Below are positions 12,373 to 23,061 of a DNA stretch of 64,000 nt, piece after piece (position 1 is the stretch's first letter; every line of letters starts with the position of its first letter). The stretch is from NCBI GenBank assembly GCA_009760855.2, contig WPIO01000047.1, positions 2,436,001 to 2,500,000 on the forward strand, read 5' to 3'. The notes beneath the pieces were generated by a model that had not been told where the DNA came from, ran no database searches, and saw only the letters and a program-made list of their open reading frames with translations. This DNA is from Cristatella mucedo. Taxonomy: Eukaryota; Bryozoa; Phylactolaemata; Cristatellidae. A program made the position numbers and the translations under genes.

Positions 12373-12708
12373 ATGCCTCCGAAAGATCGGTTCCGACTGG
12401 AGACTCTGGCTAGTCTATATAGAAGTAGAGAATCGTACTACCAAGAAATTGGACAAAGTGAATTTACAGGTGTTACGGAGGAAATGTCAACGTTCGAGGA
12501 TTATCCTCCGTTCCTCCACGAATACCTTAAATGCAGACGACGATGGCTTTTTGAGTATTCCTTGGTAGTCGACATCCTTGTGCAAATGCACAGAAATCAT
12601 GGTTGCACCATGCCAGTCCAAGATTTTGTCCATCGGGAAATTAATAACCTATCTTTTTTTCCAGCTAGATTAAGACCCTTAAGTGACAGTCAAATATTCA
12701 ATGCCTAA
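12373..12708 (+). CDS. Hypothetical protein, 111 codons, possible terminal exon
   Basis: I do not recognise this protein. The ORF starts MPPKDRFRLETLASLYRS and ends PARLRPLSDSQIFNA. It is rich in charged residues and Tyr/Phe, has a basic patch (KCRRRWLF) near residue 55, and shows no signal peptide, membrane segment or low-complexity run. A good 3' splice site (ttctttcttgcag) ends at 12,351, 21 bases before the ATG. An in-frame TAG at 12,361 means translation would have to start at this ATG, which has G at -3. An AATAAA lies at 12,719-12,724, only 11 bases past the stop. It is flanked by sequence that is not LINE. Together this fits a short gene with a non-coding first exon, but an accidental ORF cannot be excluded. 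Confidence 0.4.
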   Translation: MPPKDRFRLETLASLYRSRESYYQEIGQSEFTGVTEEMSTFEDYPPFLHEYLKCRRRWLFEYSLVVDILVQMHRNHGCTMPVQDFVHREINNLSFFPARLRPLSDSQIFNA

Positions 12709-12718
12709 ATTTGCAAAT

Positions 12719-12724
12719 AATAAA
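12719..12724 (+). promoter_or_regulatory. Candidate poly(A) signal AATAAA
   Basis: A canonical hexamer 11 bases after the stop of the 111-codon ORF. The short distance is unusual but possible. Confidence 0.35.
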
Positions 12725-14503
12725 GTTCTCGGCCGATTACCAGACACGTGCAGTACAGACGTCAAGCAACATTAAGCAACTCTTATTTTTACCATTGCTG
12801 CAAATATCTTGTCTATCGAGTAACTTAAGGGAGAATGAAAACATTTTTTAAAATATATTTTACTACCATATAATTGTTTTGGGTAACTTTCAAAAGATAA
12901 ATATATTAAGAATGGGACAGGAAGCTCTAATGACTTAATAATAATAATTATTGTTATATAAAACTTCATAAAGCTTTCTCCGAGAGCTCAATCGCTTTCT
13001 AGGCACTGTACATTCGTTGCAAAGAGGGGCACCATTGAATGGTGAGTAATATCACGCTTGATAAACAACACAAATACCATGGTTAGGGTTGACATGCACA
13101 GGGTCAGCATGCAAGTTTGGTTAGTGGCAGCATGAACATAGTCAGCACACATAACCACATAAAAGACAAATCACAGGGACCCACTAAATGCAGTCCAAAA
13201 TAGGCGTGCTTTTAATTTCTTTTTAAATTTGGTCAAGTCATGGGATATTGTAACGCAAGCCTGGATTAAGTTAAGGGTTTGGGAGCAAACGAATTGAATG
13301 CATGGTCTCTAAAGGATTTGAGGTTTGTGCAAAGTATTGGTAATTAGTTAGACTCCGAAAAGCTGAAGGTGCAACGCTTGGCCTGGTGGGAAGCAGATCT
13401 GATAGGTAGGCTGGAGCCCAAAACGTTGAACGATTTACAAGTTAGCAACAGAAACTTGAATTCTATCTGTTGCTTGACTGGTCGCCAGTGCAGGTCGGCG
13501 AGAAGTGGTGTGAAGTGGCACCTGGACGCACAAGGCAGACCAGCTTTGCTGTCGGGTTTCGCACCAGCTGTAAGCCATAATTGCACACGCCAGTAGGCCA
13601 GCAAACAGTTGTTTAAAAGTCAAAACGGGATATCAAAAATGCATGAAACAATTTAAATGTGGTATCCTTATCTAACCAAGCCTGAATGTTAGCTATGTTA
13701 TTTAGCTGAAAGTAGGCAGACTTTACGGTGGAGCTAGTGTAGTCATCTAATGAAAGGTCACTTTAGAACATGACACCTAGATTACATGCAGACTGAACGA
13801 GAGATACGCTGGCAGAGCCAATTTTGAGCGTTACCCTTCCCATTTTTTGAATCACACTTGGTTTTCCTATAACTAGTATGCTTAATCATCATTTAATTTG
13901 AGGAAATGTTCTGCCATCGACGTGAGAATGTCTTCAATACATGCAATACATGCGGCCATGGAGTTGAGAGAATTCGATGAGCTCAAAGGCTAATAGAGAT
14001 AGAAGCAAAGGTACAACTGAATATCATCCGCAAAGAAGTGAAAGTATAGATGTGGCTTGGTAATCACGTCAACGAAGGAAAGTATAAACAGTGAAAAGAA
14101 CCGGACCTTACACGGAGCCCTGAGGTACTCCATATTTCAGAGGTACCTCGGATGATCTTTGTCCATTCACGTCAATACTCTGGAGTCTCCCACAGAGATA
14201 GGAGATGAACTATTGCAGAGCAGTATGAGTGATCCCCTAGAGAGATTAGAGGATCTCAAGAAGAACTTGGTGATCCAGAGTACCAAAATCAGCAAAAAGA
14301 TAGAGCGAAATAAGGAAAGATACTCTAGCCATGTCTGTAGTCCGAAGTAGGTCGTTGTACACCTTAAGCAATGCTGATTATGTGGGGTTATTAGCTCTGA
14401 CGAAATACTGAAACATAGTAGCAATTAATTATTAATTAGTTTCATAATGTTAGTTTAGCAGGTCCGACATGACAAGATGCAGTGTCTTTGATTGGAATGG
14501 TAG

Positions 14504-15109
14504 TAATAATAATAATGTACTTGATAAAGCACCCTCAGAGAACTCAATCTCTCTCTAGGCGCTTTACATTTGCTGCAAAGGGAAATGCAATTGAATGGTA
14601 AGTAAAATAATGCTTGATAAACAAAAAATGAATAACATGATTAGGGGTGACATTCACAGGGTCAGCATGCTAATGTGGTTAGTGGCACCATGCACAGTGT
14701 CAGCATGCAAAAGCATGTGAAGTACGAATTGCAGGGACCAGCTAAATGCTGTCCTAAATAGGTGTGTTTTTAAGTACTTTTTTAATACTGTCAAGTCAGG
14801 GGATGTTCTGATGCAAGCCGAGAGGGAGTTCCACGCTTTGGGAGCATACGAACTAAATGCATCGTCTCCTAAGGATTTGAGGTTTGTACGAGGTATTTGT
14901 AGACTTGGGTTCTGAAAAATGGGTGGTACGATGCTTGGCCTAATGGAGGAGTATATTTGAGAGATAGGCTGGAGCAAAAGAATAAAGGGACCTAAAAGTG
15001 AGCGACAAAACCTTGAAGTCAATCCGTTGCTTGACTGGTAGCCAGTGCAGGTCGGCGAGAAGTGGAGTAACGTGGCAACTGAGACGCTCACGACAGACAA
15101 AATTAGCTG
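14504..15109 (-). mobile_element. Family A LINE insertion inside an older family A copy, with 7-bp target duplication
   Basis: A 606-bp, 5'-truncated copy: TAAT tail, terminal stem-loop 14,526-14,565, 3' UTR, and the ORF2 C-terminus up to 'cacgacagacaa'. It is bounded by ATGGTAG at 14,497-14,503 and again at 15,110-15,116. The older host element resumes exactly there, which is shown by the intact host order in the copy at 160-220. A 148-codon frame survives (14,654-15,100), so this copy is younger than its host. Confidence 0.9.
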
Positions 15110-16540
15110 ATGGTAGAATGGAGACTGGGCAGTAGTTGCTCAAATTCTCTTGGTCTAGTGTGGCTTTCTTGAGAAGCGGTCCAACTAAAGCTTTTTTGAA
15201 AGGTACTGAAACTTTACCTGAAGCTAATAACATATTAATGGTGTTAGTTATGCATGGAATCAATAGATCAACGTAACGTAGGAGCAGGGCAGTGGGAAAA
15301 GGGTCTAAATTACTTTTCTTCTTTGATTGGGATAGGAAATTCAGGACGAGATCACTCGTGACCTTCTTTAAGGTAGACATTGAGGTGCACTCAGAAATCG
15401 AGTGACAGCATTCTAGGGTTGATGCTGCCTTCGCAGGGATGAACTTCCTGGTCTTGTCTATCTTCCGGATATGGAATCGAGAGAAGCGATCAGTTAGATC
15501 ATCACAAGGATCGCCAGGAAGGAGCAAATCAGGGAGCTATCTATAAGATGGTTGATCGTCTACATCAGCATTGTTGGATCGTGCAGCTGTGATTCAAAAT
15601 GTTTTTATAAATGCTCGACTTGGCCATTGTTAGGATCGATTGGTATGACCTACAGTAGTATCCATATGCTTGTCGATGGGCAGTTAGTCCTGATCTTTTG
15701 TTTGGTTTTTCAAGCTTGCACCTAGGAGACCTAGCTAGTTATATGTCTGTGGTAAACAGTAGAGAGTCTAGGTGGGGTGCACAGTGGGTTTAGTCAGATT
15801 TGAAAACTTGTTGAACTCAAATTCTCAGCTAGTGTAGTGTTGTAGCTATCTGCTAATGATGACAGATCGGAGTGGGAGACAGAGTAGCAGCAGCGAGGCA
15901 GGTATTCTTGCACTGATATTATCGATGTCAATAGTCTTAAGGATTTCGCGATGCACAGGTGTTTTTAGAAAGGGAGGAGTTGGACACTCAATGTAGACTG
16001 AATCAGATGTGCATGTGGTCAAATAAGCAGGATTTGGTAATAATTGATGATGAAAACTGAAGTTGTGTGAGAACATTTGGTTGATGTAACCCTTGATGTG
16101 AGTACAGTCATGCACGTGAGCCACAACAGACAATGAGTCAGTCAATGCACGAAATTTAGTGCTGAAGGCGCGAGATAAGTTATTAAAGTAAAATGCTGAA
16201 ATCACCCACAGCGAATAAGGATCGATTTCTTGCACACAGAATCAATATAGGAACGGAGAAATCTAAAATAAAATAGGATTTCGTACCTAGTGGGCGATAG
16301 CCTACTGCCACGGACCGAGATAATCGACTCAAAAGATAGCTTCGAGAGTTGTGCAACTGGCTTGAAGCTGAATTTTGAGCCTATTAATAACAGCACCTCT
16401 ATCTCCAGTTTTGATCGATATAAGGGTGGGAAAGAATGAGAATCCAGTCGTGTAGCAATTTAATTGTCAGACAGTTTACAGATTTTAGCCAAGCTTCCAT
16501 TAGGGCTAGCAGGTTAAGACCATTTTTCAAAATAAGTTAA

Positions 16541-17146
16541 TAGTAATCATAATAATAATGCACTTGATAAAGCGCTCTCAGAGAACTAAATCTCTTTCTA
16601 GGTGCTTTACATTTGCTGCAAAAGTAAGATTTGCTGAAAAGGTAGGTTAATAACAATAGTAAAAATAAAAATGCACTTGATAAAGCGCCCTCAGAGAACT
16701 TAATATCTCTCTAGGCGCTTTACATTTGCTGCAAAGGGAAATGCAATTGAATGGTGAGTAACATCATGTTTGATAAACAAACAAAATTAATAACATGGTT
16801 AGGGGTGACATGCACAGGGTCAGCATGCAAATGTGGTTAGTGGCAGCATGCATAGCGTCAGCACACATAAGCACATCAAAGACGAATCACGGGGATCCAC
16901 TAAATGCTGTACTAAATAGGTGTGTTTTTAAGTTACTTTTAAATATGGTCAGGTCAGGGGATGTTCTGACGCAAGTCGGGAGGGAGTTCCAGGGTTTGGG
17001 AGCATACGAACTAAATGCACAGTCTCCAAAGGATTTCAGGTTTGTACGAGGTATTTGTAGACTGTTGGATTCCGAAAAGCGGGTGGTACGATGCTTGGCT
17101 TAACGTGGGAGTATATCTGAGAGATAGGCTGGAGCCATAGAATGAG
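16541..17146 (-). mobile_element. Second family A insertion, with a doubled 3' end
   Basis: It begins with an AAT tail and a stem-loop (16,569-16,608), a short stretch of UTR, then a second tail and a perfect stem-loop (16,682-16,721), the complete 3' UTR and the ORF2 C-terminus to about 'gccatagaatga'. Host endonuclease sequence flanks it on both sides. No convincing target duplication is visible (GTTAA recurs at 16,536 and 17,154 but does not fit the host alignment well). Confidence 0.8.
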
Positions 17147-17620
17147 GTTGCTTGTTAACAGAGGTTTATTGCACATAGAACCAGGATTCCAAATTTAAGC
17201 GATGAAGGTATAACCGGCCTGATGACTACTAGGTTAGAGAGATTCACATTGAAGCGAATGGGTGAGCGTGCTGAGCGGTTTGAGACAATGCTAGGATCTC
17301 CAAGCAAGCGGCCACTCAGCTTGCAGTTCACCCAACAAGTGTCGTCTAAGCTGGCCGTTCTGGCAATCACTGCGGCTTTAGGGTTCGTTCTAATGTTAAT
17401 GCATGGTTTACGAATCTTAGTAGCAGCATTAATATCTATAAATGCATTTGATCTACGAGGACGAAGCAATAAAAACTGCCAACGATCATAACTAACATGC
17501 ATGTTTGTTGCAGTAGGCGTAGCTAAATCAGCTGCCTAGGTAGGAGAGCTAGCCGCCTAATGTCATAAGTGCTTTGATATCCATAGGCTTGCAACTTCTT
17601 AGGCGGAGGTAAAATAACAA

Positions 17621-20274
17621 GCCGAATAGCTTTAATCAGGTCATAGCTGTATCGTTTCCGTATACGATGTTCGCAAGGACTTCAATTTTTGGAAGAATTC
17701 TACAACGAACCTGCGTGAGTTTGCTCTCTGCCTGTAGGCAAGACTATCATTGAAGAAATTAACATGTAAATCCCCTTTAACCCGATGTAATCCGGAAGCA
17801 ACACATGTAAAAATAAAAAAATTGCAGATCTCTGCAAAGCTTGCAACTTTTACCCTAATTTTTCCAAGATTTGTAGACCAAGGTACATGGTTGCGTACTG
17901 TGGTGCATACATGTGAATTCTATACAGTTTCATTTCCAGTTTAGGTTTTTGTATTTTCAAATCAATAACAATACTCCATGCATCACAGTAATTTTTAAAC
18001 AGCAAGTTAAACTCTGCCTTTTGTATACACATTTAGAGAGTTGTCTGATTTACGATACCTACACAGTGATGTATATGTCAATGACTGTAAAAATTAGGTG
18101 ACAGGACTGCGATGAAGAATACAAGGCGTGTAATTAAAATCAGGCATTTTTCTAGGGACTTGTAAAATCAAGCAAAGCTGAACATGTATTTCAGAACTTC
18201 AATTAGATAAATGAAGCATAAGCTGATTTATAAATTTAAAAAAGCAGTTATCTAAACTGGAAGTAAAGTTGTTTAACAAATGATAAGGAAGCAATTCAAC
18301 AAGCTTCACACATGCATCTTGACCTGCATAGGTTTAATGGGTTAAGATAAAGGTCACATGCAATGCGGAGATTAGTCATTATTTTATTTTCAGACGTGTT
18401 GCTTGAAGTTGAAATTTTAATTTATACATGGTTTGCATGACAATTTTTCTTATAAGCAGAAGTATTTTGTCTTTCGAAAGGTACACTAAAGAAATCTTTA
18501 ATGGTTAGAAAAACTGTACACCCACATTATCGAGAGACTTGGAAGAGGCTCAGAAGAGTTACGTGGCGTTGTTTAATAGATTTATCGGCAATCACACTTC
18601 TAAAAATTATTAGCAGTCGCTCTTCGCCTTTATAAAGACTCCGAATGGGGTGCGGAATTTCCAAAAGAGTTCTGCTTCTCACCATGAAATACAGAACAAG
18701 AACTTGTGAGATTACTCATAATAGCAAAGATAACTCTTTTACACTGAAAGTCAGTAGCTTACTTAAAGATTTCTTGCAAATGATCGTGAAACTAAAAGTA
18801 AATACAAAACAAGTACTAAAAATTCGACTTGAGCGATGATAAGGGGCTTGCTTTGGAAAGAAATTTGAACTTTACTTGCACATTTATAAGTCATACTCAG
18901 TTCTGAATCCAGTTGAGTCATGTAGCTTTTAAGAAGTATAATAATACATGCTGACATAGATGTGTTTTAAAATACCTCTGAATATATGAACTTAGAAATT
19001 TAACATGATCAGTTTTATATACTTGCTTTTATCACGATCATTTTTTCAACTTACCTCGATCGAGCCCATAGTATTATTAAAAGCCCGAACCTGATTTCGG
19101 CTTGAGAGTGGACAACAGCAAGCTCATAGACTTGAGATAAAAACTATTGACTTTATACCCAACTAGAGCTCACTGCCAATTGATTCGCTTCACTGAGGCG
19201 ATGCAGAATCACTTGTCTATTAAAATTCAATCCAGAAAGTAATGGTTTCCATATTGCTGCTTGACGGAACTATGGATAGATTTTCTCGTTTCCAGTAGAA
19301 GGTATGAATGACCTAAACAAGCTGGAAAATTTGATAAACCAAGAAATCTGTTTTTGTCCCTGATGAAACCTCAAATAGCTTAATGGATAACAGATATTAG
19401 AAAGAAAGATAAAAAATTGGACAGAAACACAATGGAGAAACAGCCTTAACAGCTATTGCCACAGGTTGCAGTGCACAATGAAGAAACGCCATCTGCCTGG
19501 CTTGAACCTCCCTCCCTGGGTCTTGAAGAATAAATTCCTTAATCAATAGCTAAATCCAGTTAACATGATTGCTTTCGTAGATTATGAAGTCAATGAAAGT
19601 AGCTCAAATTTAGCAAATATCATAATACGTCTAAGTTGCACGTTGAAACTACTAAACTCTCGGGATTAATGAGTTGCAGAGCTGAAATCTTTGTAAAAAA
19701 CGAAGACTCGAACATTAAAGTAACTTGGAAAATATAATAGGCTGAGAGTTTTTTTTTAAAGAAAGCAACTGCGACAAATTATAATGCTCGGTAATACGCC
19801 CGTAGCATTACTAGCTTATAGTTGATTGGTGAGGTTTTTTAAAACTAGGCCATTTCTGATATTGCTAGTTGTTAGAGTTAAGATGCCACTCAATCATAAT
19901 TATCTTAGTTGCGTAATTATTGGGTTAGTGGTTATAGAATTGTAAACTTCTCAGTTGGCCGTGTGTTATCAGTCAATGATGCTATGTTTGTTTTCCATAA
20001 AAACATAATGAACTATTCACTTGACTGATCGTAGTTCTTAAAACCAATACACGCTTAAACGGTGTGGGTTTTTCAAACACTATCTAAAGTTTAGAAAACT
20101 CGTAGGATCTATTGTAGCTTGCAAAGAAGGAATGAAGTATGCTATCTGCAAAATTCACTTCAGAAAATCCAGGTGGTGCTGTTTTGAAGGATCTTCGGAA
20201 TTCTAGCTGCATGCCTGGTGAAGACTTCATCCACCAACAACTGCCAGGAATAGCTTGAACATGCTGTCAATAGG
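17621..20274. other. No gene recognised
   Basis: AT-rich sequence with short ORFs only. An ORF at 18,645-18,839 starts MGCGISK but has no support beyond that. The first few hundred bases may still belong to the 5' end of the family A element. Confidence 0.45.
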
Positions 20275-21120
20275 AAACCTCTAAGCGTGTGGATAGACTA
20301 AAAAACAATGCTCCTCCTATTGATTATGCTGTTATGCGAGCATCACGTAGTGCTTAAAATTTAGGTATTCACTTCGATGGTGGCCTAAAATTTGAAAGCT
20401 TCCTAAATAAACTTTCCAGTCTGACTCCTATCTATGATTGGGAACTGTCTATCACGCTGGCTTTTACTAAATTTCCTACCTACGTGGTTCTATGTCGGCT
20501 GGATAACATGATCTTTTTTTTTGCTAGGAAATTGAAGCAACTCACTAAGCACTGCAGCTCGTGGTGCATATATAGTAAAGCAACTTAGAATATTTTAGAG
20601 GCTTGGCCTAATGTCCCCTTTGCTGAAAGAACTTGAATGAAAGCCGGTCAAGAAATGGTATACAGATAGTAGAGTTTTTAGGCTAGTAAGGCCTGCCTTG
20701 GATTGGCTCCTCTACCTATTAAACCTGATTCATCAGCTCCAGCATCCTTTAATCCTCAGGTTCTTAATAGACACTAAACTAGATGTTAAATGTCTCAGCC
20801 AAAAGATCGTTGGCAATAAAAACCTTTGCTCTGCAGGTCCTAGACTATGGAACTCACTTTCATAATTCTTATGCAACTACATCTACTCACAGGCTGCCGA
20901 TTACCGCCACTACTTTACAGCCACCAAGAGCGGCAACTTCTATGCTACTCATCAAAATTGGTTTGCCCATATCTAAAAGTCAAGTTTGTCATCATTAAGT
21001 TTAGGCATTTCTGCTGTCCTCAATTTTTGAACCAGTTGCAATCAGGTCATCATCAAAAACAATCCCTCTGCCTGCTGTGATATATCGACCTTCTTCAGCG
21101 GTCTGAGTGTGTTACTAGAA
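20275..21120 (+). mobile_element. Family B-like LINE relic, strongly diverged
   Basis: The plus strand reads 'KRVDRLKN' and then 'NLGIHFDGGLKFESFLNKL', aligned to 'KRVAGLKG...ARNLGVFDSCLNMKSFIQK' of the better family B copies. Later blocks 'ctctgcaggtcctagactatgg' and 'cttatgcaact' match the C-terminal region. Large parts between are deleted or beyond recognition. Confidence 0.65.
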
Positions 21121-21659
21121 AAGTTTATGAAGTTTCTCACAAATAAATTCGTTTTTGAGACGAGGTTACATGCAACAGAAATCCAAAGTCACGTTTTCAA
21201 CTCTAGCAACATAAGGCTCACTTAATTTTTGACTGTCTGAAGATCTCCTGCTTGGGCTAAGAGAATAATCTAACCGCTCACGTCAGTGGCCATATCATGA
21301 ATCTCCTTATCACAAAGGATGTCTGCCCAACTAATATTTTGGAATTTCTGCTGACCATTTTTGATAATTGCATAATATCTTTTATTTTTCCTGCTCCTTT
21401 TTACGTACAGGGTAACGTCGAATGAGGATTAGCTTGTTGAATCTACTTAAAACCATTTGCTAGTAAACATGTTTATAATATGCATGTGATGCATCGCTGC
21501 TGGATAATTATCAAGAGTCGACAAAAAGTCATGATGCCCTCAAAGATGCCATGAACATGACATTCGTCGTTCAAATGCATTCCTATATGCTATTGGTGTT
21601 GCTAAGATACTTGAATTACATATTAACAAAAGAAAAGGTCCTTGGAGCCGACGCCATGC

Positions 21660-21790
21660 TGCGAGCTGAAAGCCTGCTCCTTTGGAGGGGGTTTCAAGCC
21701 GAATACCTGCTCATTTGGTATTCGTAGAAGCGGCTCTAACCACTTAGCTCATTTTCTGTGAAGATTCGAATCTCTCGAAATTTGTGGTCA
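21660..21790 (-). other. Possible degenerate tRNA-like sequence
   Basis: In reverse it reads 'gagctaagtggttagagcc', which is close to an A box, and about 45 bases later 'ggcttgaaacc', a poor B box. It may be an old tRNA pseudogene or the head of a SINE. No cloverleaf was established. Confidence 0.25.
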
Positions 21791-22329
21791 TATGTTCTGC
21801 TAGAACACTAGCGAACCCAACCAATGCTTGCTTTGGAATCATCGCTCAATTTTCAACAAACTACTATTAACAAGTAACATTGTGTCTTTGTAAGGGCATC
21901 AACCTGCTCCCATTGACCCAACCTCGATTGCAATTAGTAAACTATCCGACCTTTACCAATGCAACTCTACCAGGCATCTACTTTCACAGCTCCAGATCAA
22001 TCAAAACTGGAGGTAGAGTAACTGTCGCTACATGCTCCGGCTTTTCAATTTCAAGACATTCTCAGTCCCCTCGCAGCAGTCTTTAAAATATATAGTGCTG
22101 AACCCATCAAGCTATCGATAGTGACTGTTGTCTATTTCTTTTACGTACCAAGTACTCCTTTATCTAAAATTTTTATAAGCTCTTTTCGATTGGGCGTTCA
22201 AAAATAGATCATTTTTGTTATACAGAATTTTAACATATTTTTGATAAATAATCTGACACCTTCAGCACCGAATTTTGTGCACTGACCTGTTCATTGTTTG
22301 TCGTGGCTCACGTGTGTGTTCGTACTCAA

Positions 22330-22640
22330 ATCAAGGGTCAAAATTGTGATCAAATTGTTTCCTACTAACGCACACCATCATCACCATTGATAGGAAATTG
22401 TGCTTATCTGGCTGTGTGCAGATCACATTAAGTCTATAATGTGTACATTCATCCTTATCTAAAATAACCTGTGGATTACAAAACATCAAGACCCTAAATA
22501 ACAATGGGGCACTTAAGATAAAGTCTACTTTGCCTATGCAGTTCAATCCCCATTCCGACCTGTCATCATTTGTAAATTGCTGCCACCTGACGCTAGCTGA
22601 CCTGCTTAATAAGTGCATTCCTGACTAAGCCCACTTTGTG
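22330..22640 (+). mobile_element. Possible LINE endonuclease start
   Basis: The plus strand near 22,470-22,505 reads 'GLQNIKTLNNNGALK', which resembles the opening strand of CR1/L2 endonucleases ('LLNVRSLNNKGPLI'). The flanks are AT-poor and translate in one frame for about 90 codons with few stops. It may be the 5' part of a family B element whose 3' part lies at 22,775. Confidence 0.35.
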
Positions 22641-22774
22641 AGGTAGCCTTGACGGCCGATGGTAAACCACAGACATTAAAATAGCTAGATCTACTAAGTG
22701 CAAGCAGGTAAATAATTGAAAAGATCAGCATTGGCTGTCTTTTTTCAGGCATAGAAAGACACCTGTAAACCTTA

Positions 22775-23056
22775 CCTAGGATGGATGCAGGTTGAACAAC
22801 TGATACTGAGCAAAATTATCAACGTGACCCACAAGGCCCACCATTGCTTAGCTCCTTCATACCTAGCTGAACTGCTGCAGCTGTTTCAGCCCCTTCGCAT
22901 CATAAGGTCCCGTATAGACCATAAATCAGCTGTTTATCCCTCAGCTTAAAGACCGTTAGTGACTGAGGCTCTAGCTCTGCAGGTCATCAACTGTGGAACT
23001 CCCTTCCACAATTCTTATGCAATTACAACTACTGTGCTGATGCCGACTATTTATGA
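22775..23056 (+). mobile_element. Family B LINE C-terminal fragment
   Basis: The plus-strand blocks for 'THKAHHCLAPSYLAELLQ', 'ctgcaggtcatcaactgtggaactccc' in part, and 'ttcttatgcaattacaacta' match family B. It stops at about 23,056, where a minus-strand B copy begins, so the two 3' regions face each other. Confidence 0.8.
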
Positions 23057-23061
23057 TAATG

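Larger units (their letters stand above)
12939..17620 (-). mobile_element. Long family A LINE, interrupted by two younger family A copies
   Basis: With the insertions at 14,504-15,109 and about 16,541-17,146 removed, this is one continuous minus-strand element of about 3.5 kb: AAT tail and decayed stem-loop (12,939-13,010), 3' UTR, RT C-terminus and palm (13,344-14,430), EN-RT linker (15,117-15,540), endonuclease C-terminus (about 15,846-16,235, with 'FRALTDSLS' and 'CTHIKGY' matching the copy at 32,787-33,131), and the endonuclease start and its upstream region (17,150-17,600). The same 5' blocks occur at 33,590-34,040. Stops and frameshifts are frequent. The left part of ORF1 or a 5' UTR past 17,620 could not be defined. 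Confidence 0.8.

Noticed and set aside
14654-15527. A family A element with an internal deletion of the RT core
   Set aside because: The apparent gap disappears once 14,504-15,109 is recognised as a separate insertion flanked by ATGGTAG; the host element is continuous around it.
18645-18839. ORF starting MGCGISK, looking like an N-myristoylated protein
   Set aside because: Only the first residues fit. A TATAAAG lies just 10-15 bases before the ATG, too close for a promoter, and the rest has no recognisable features or splice support.
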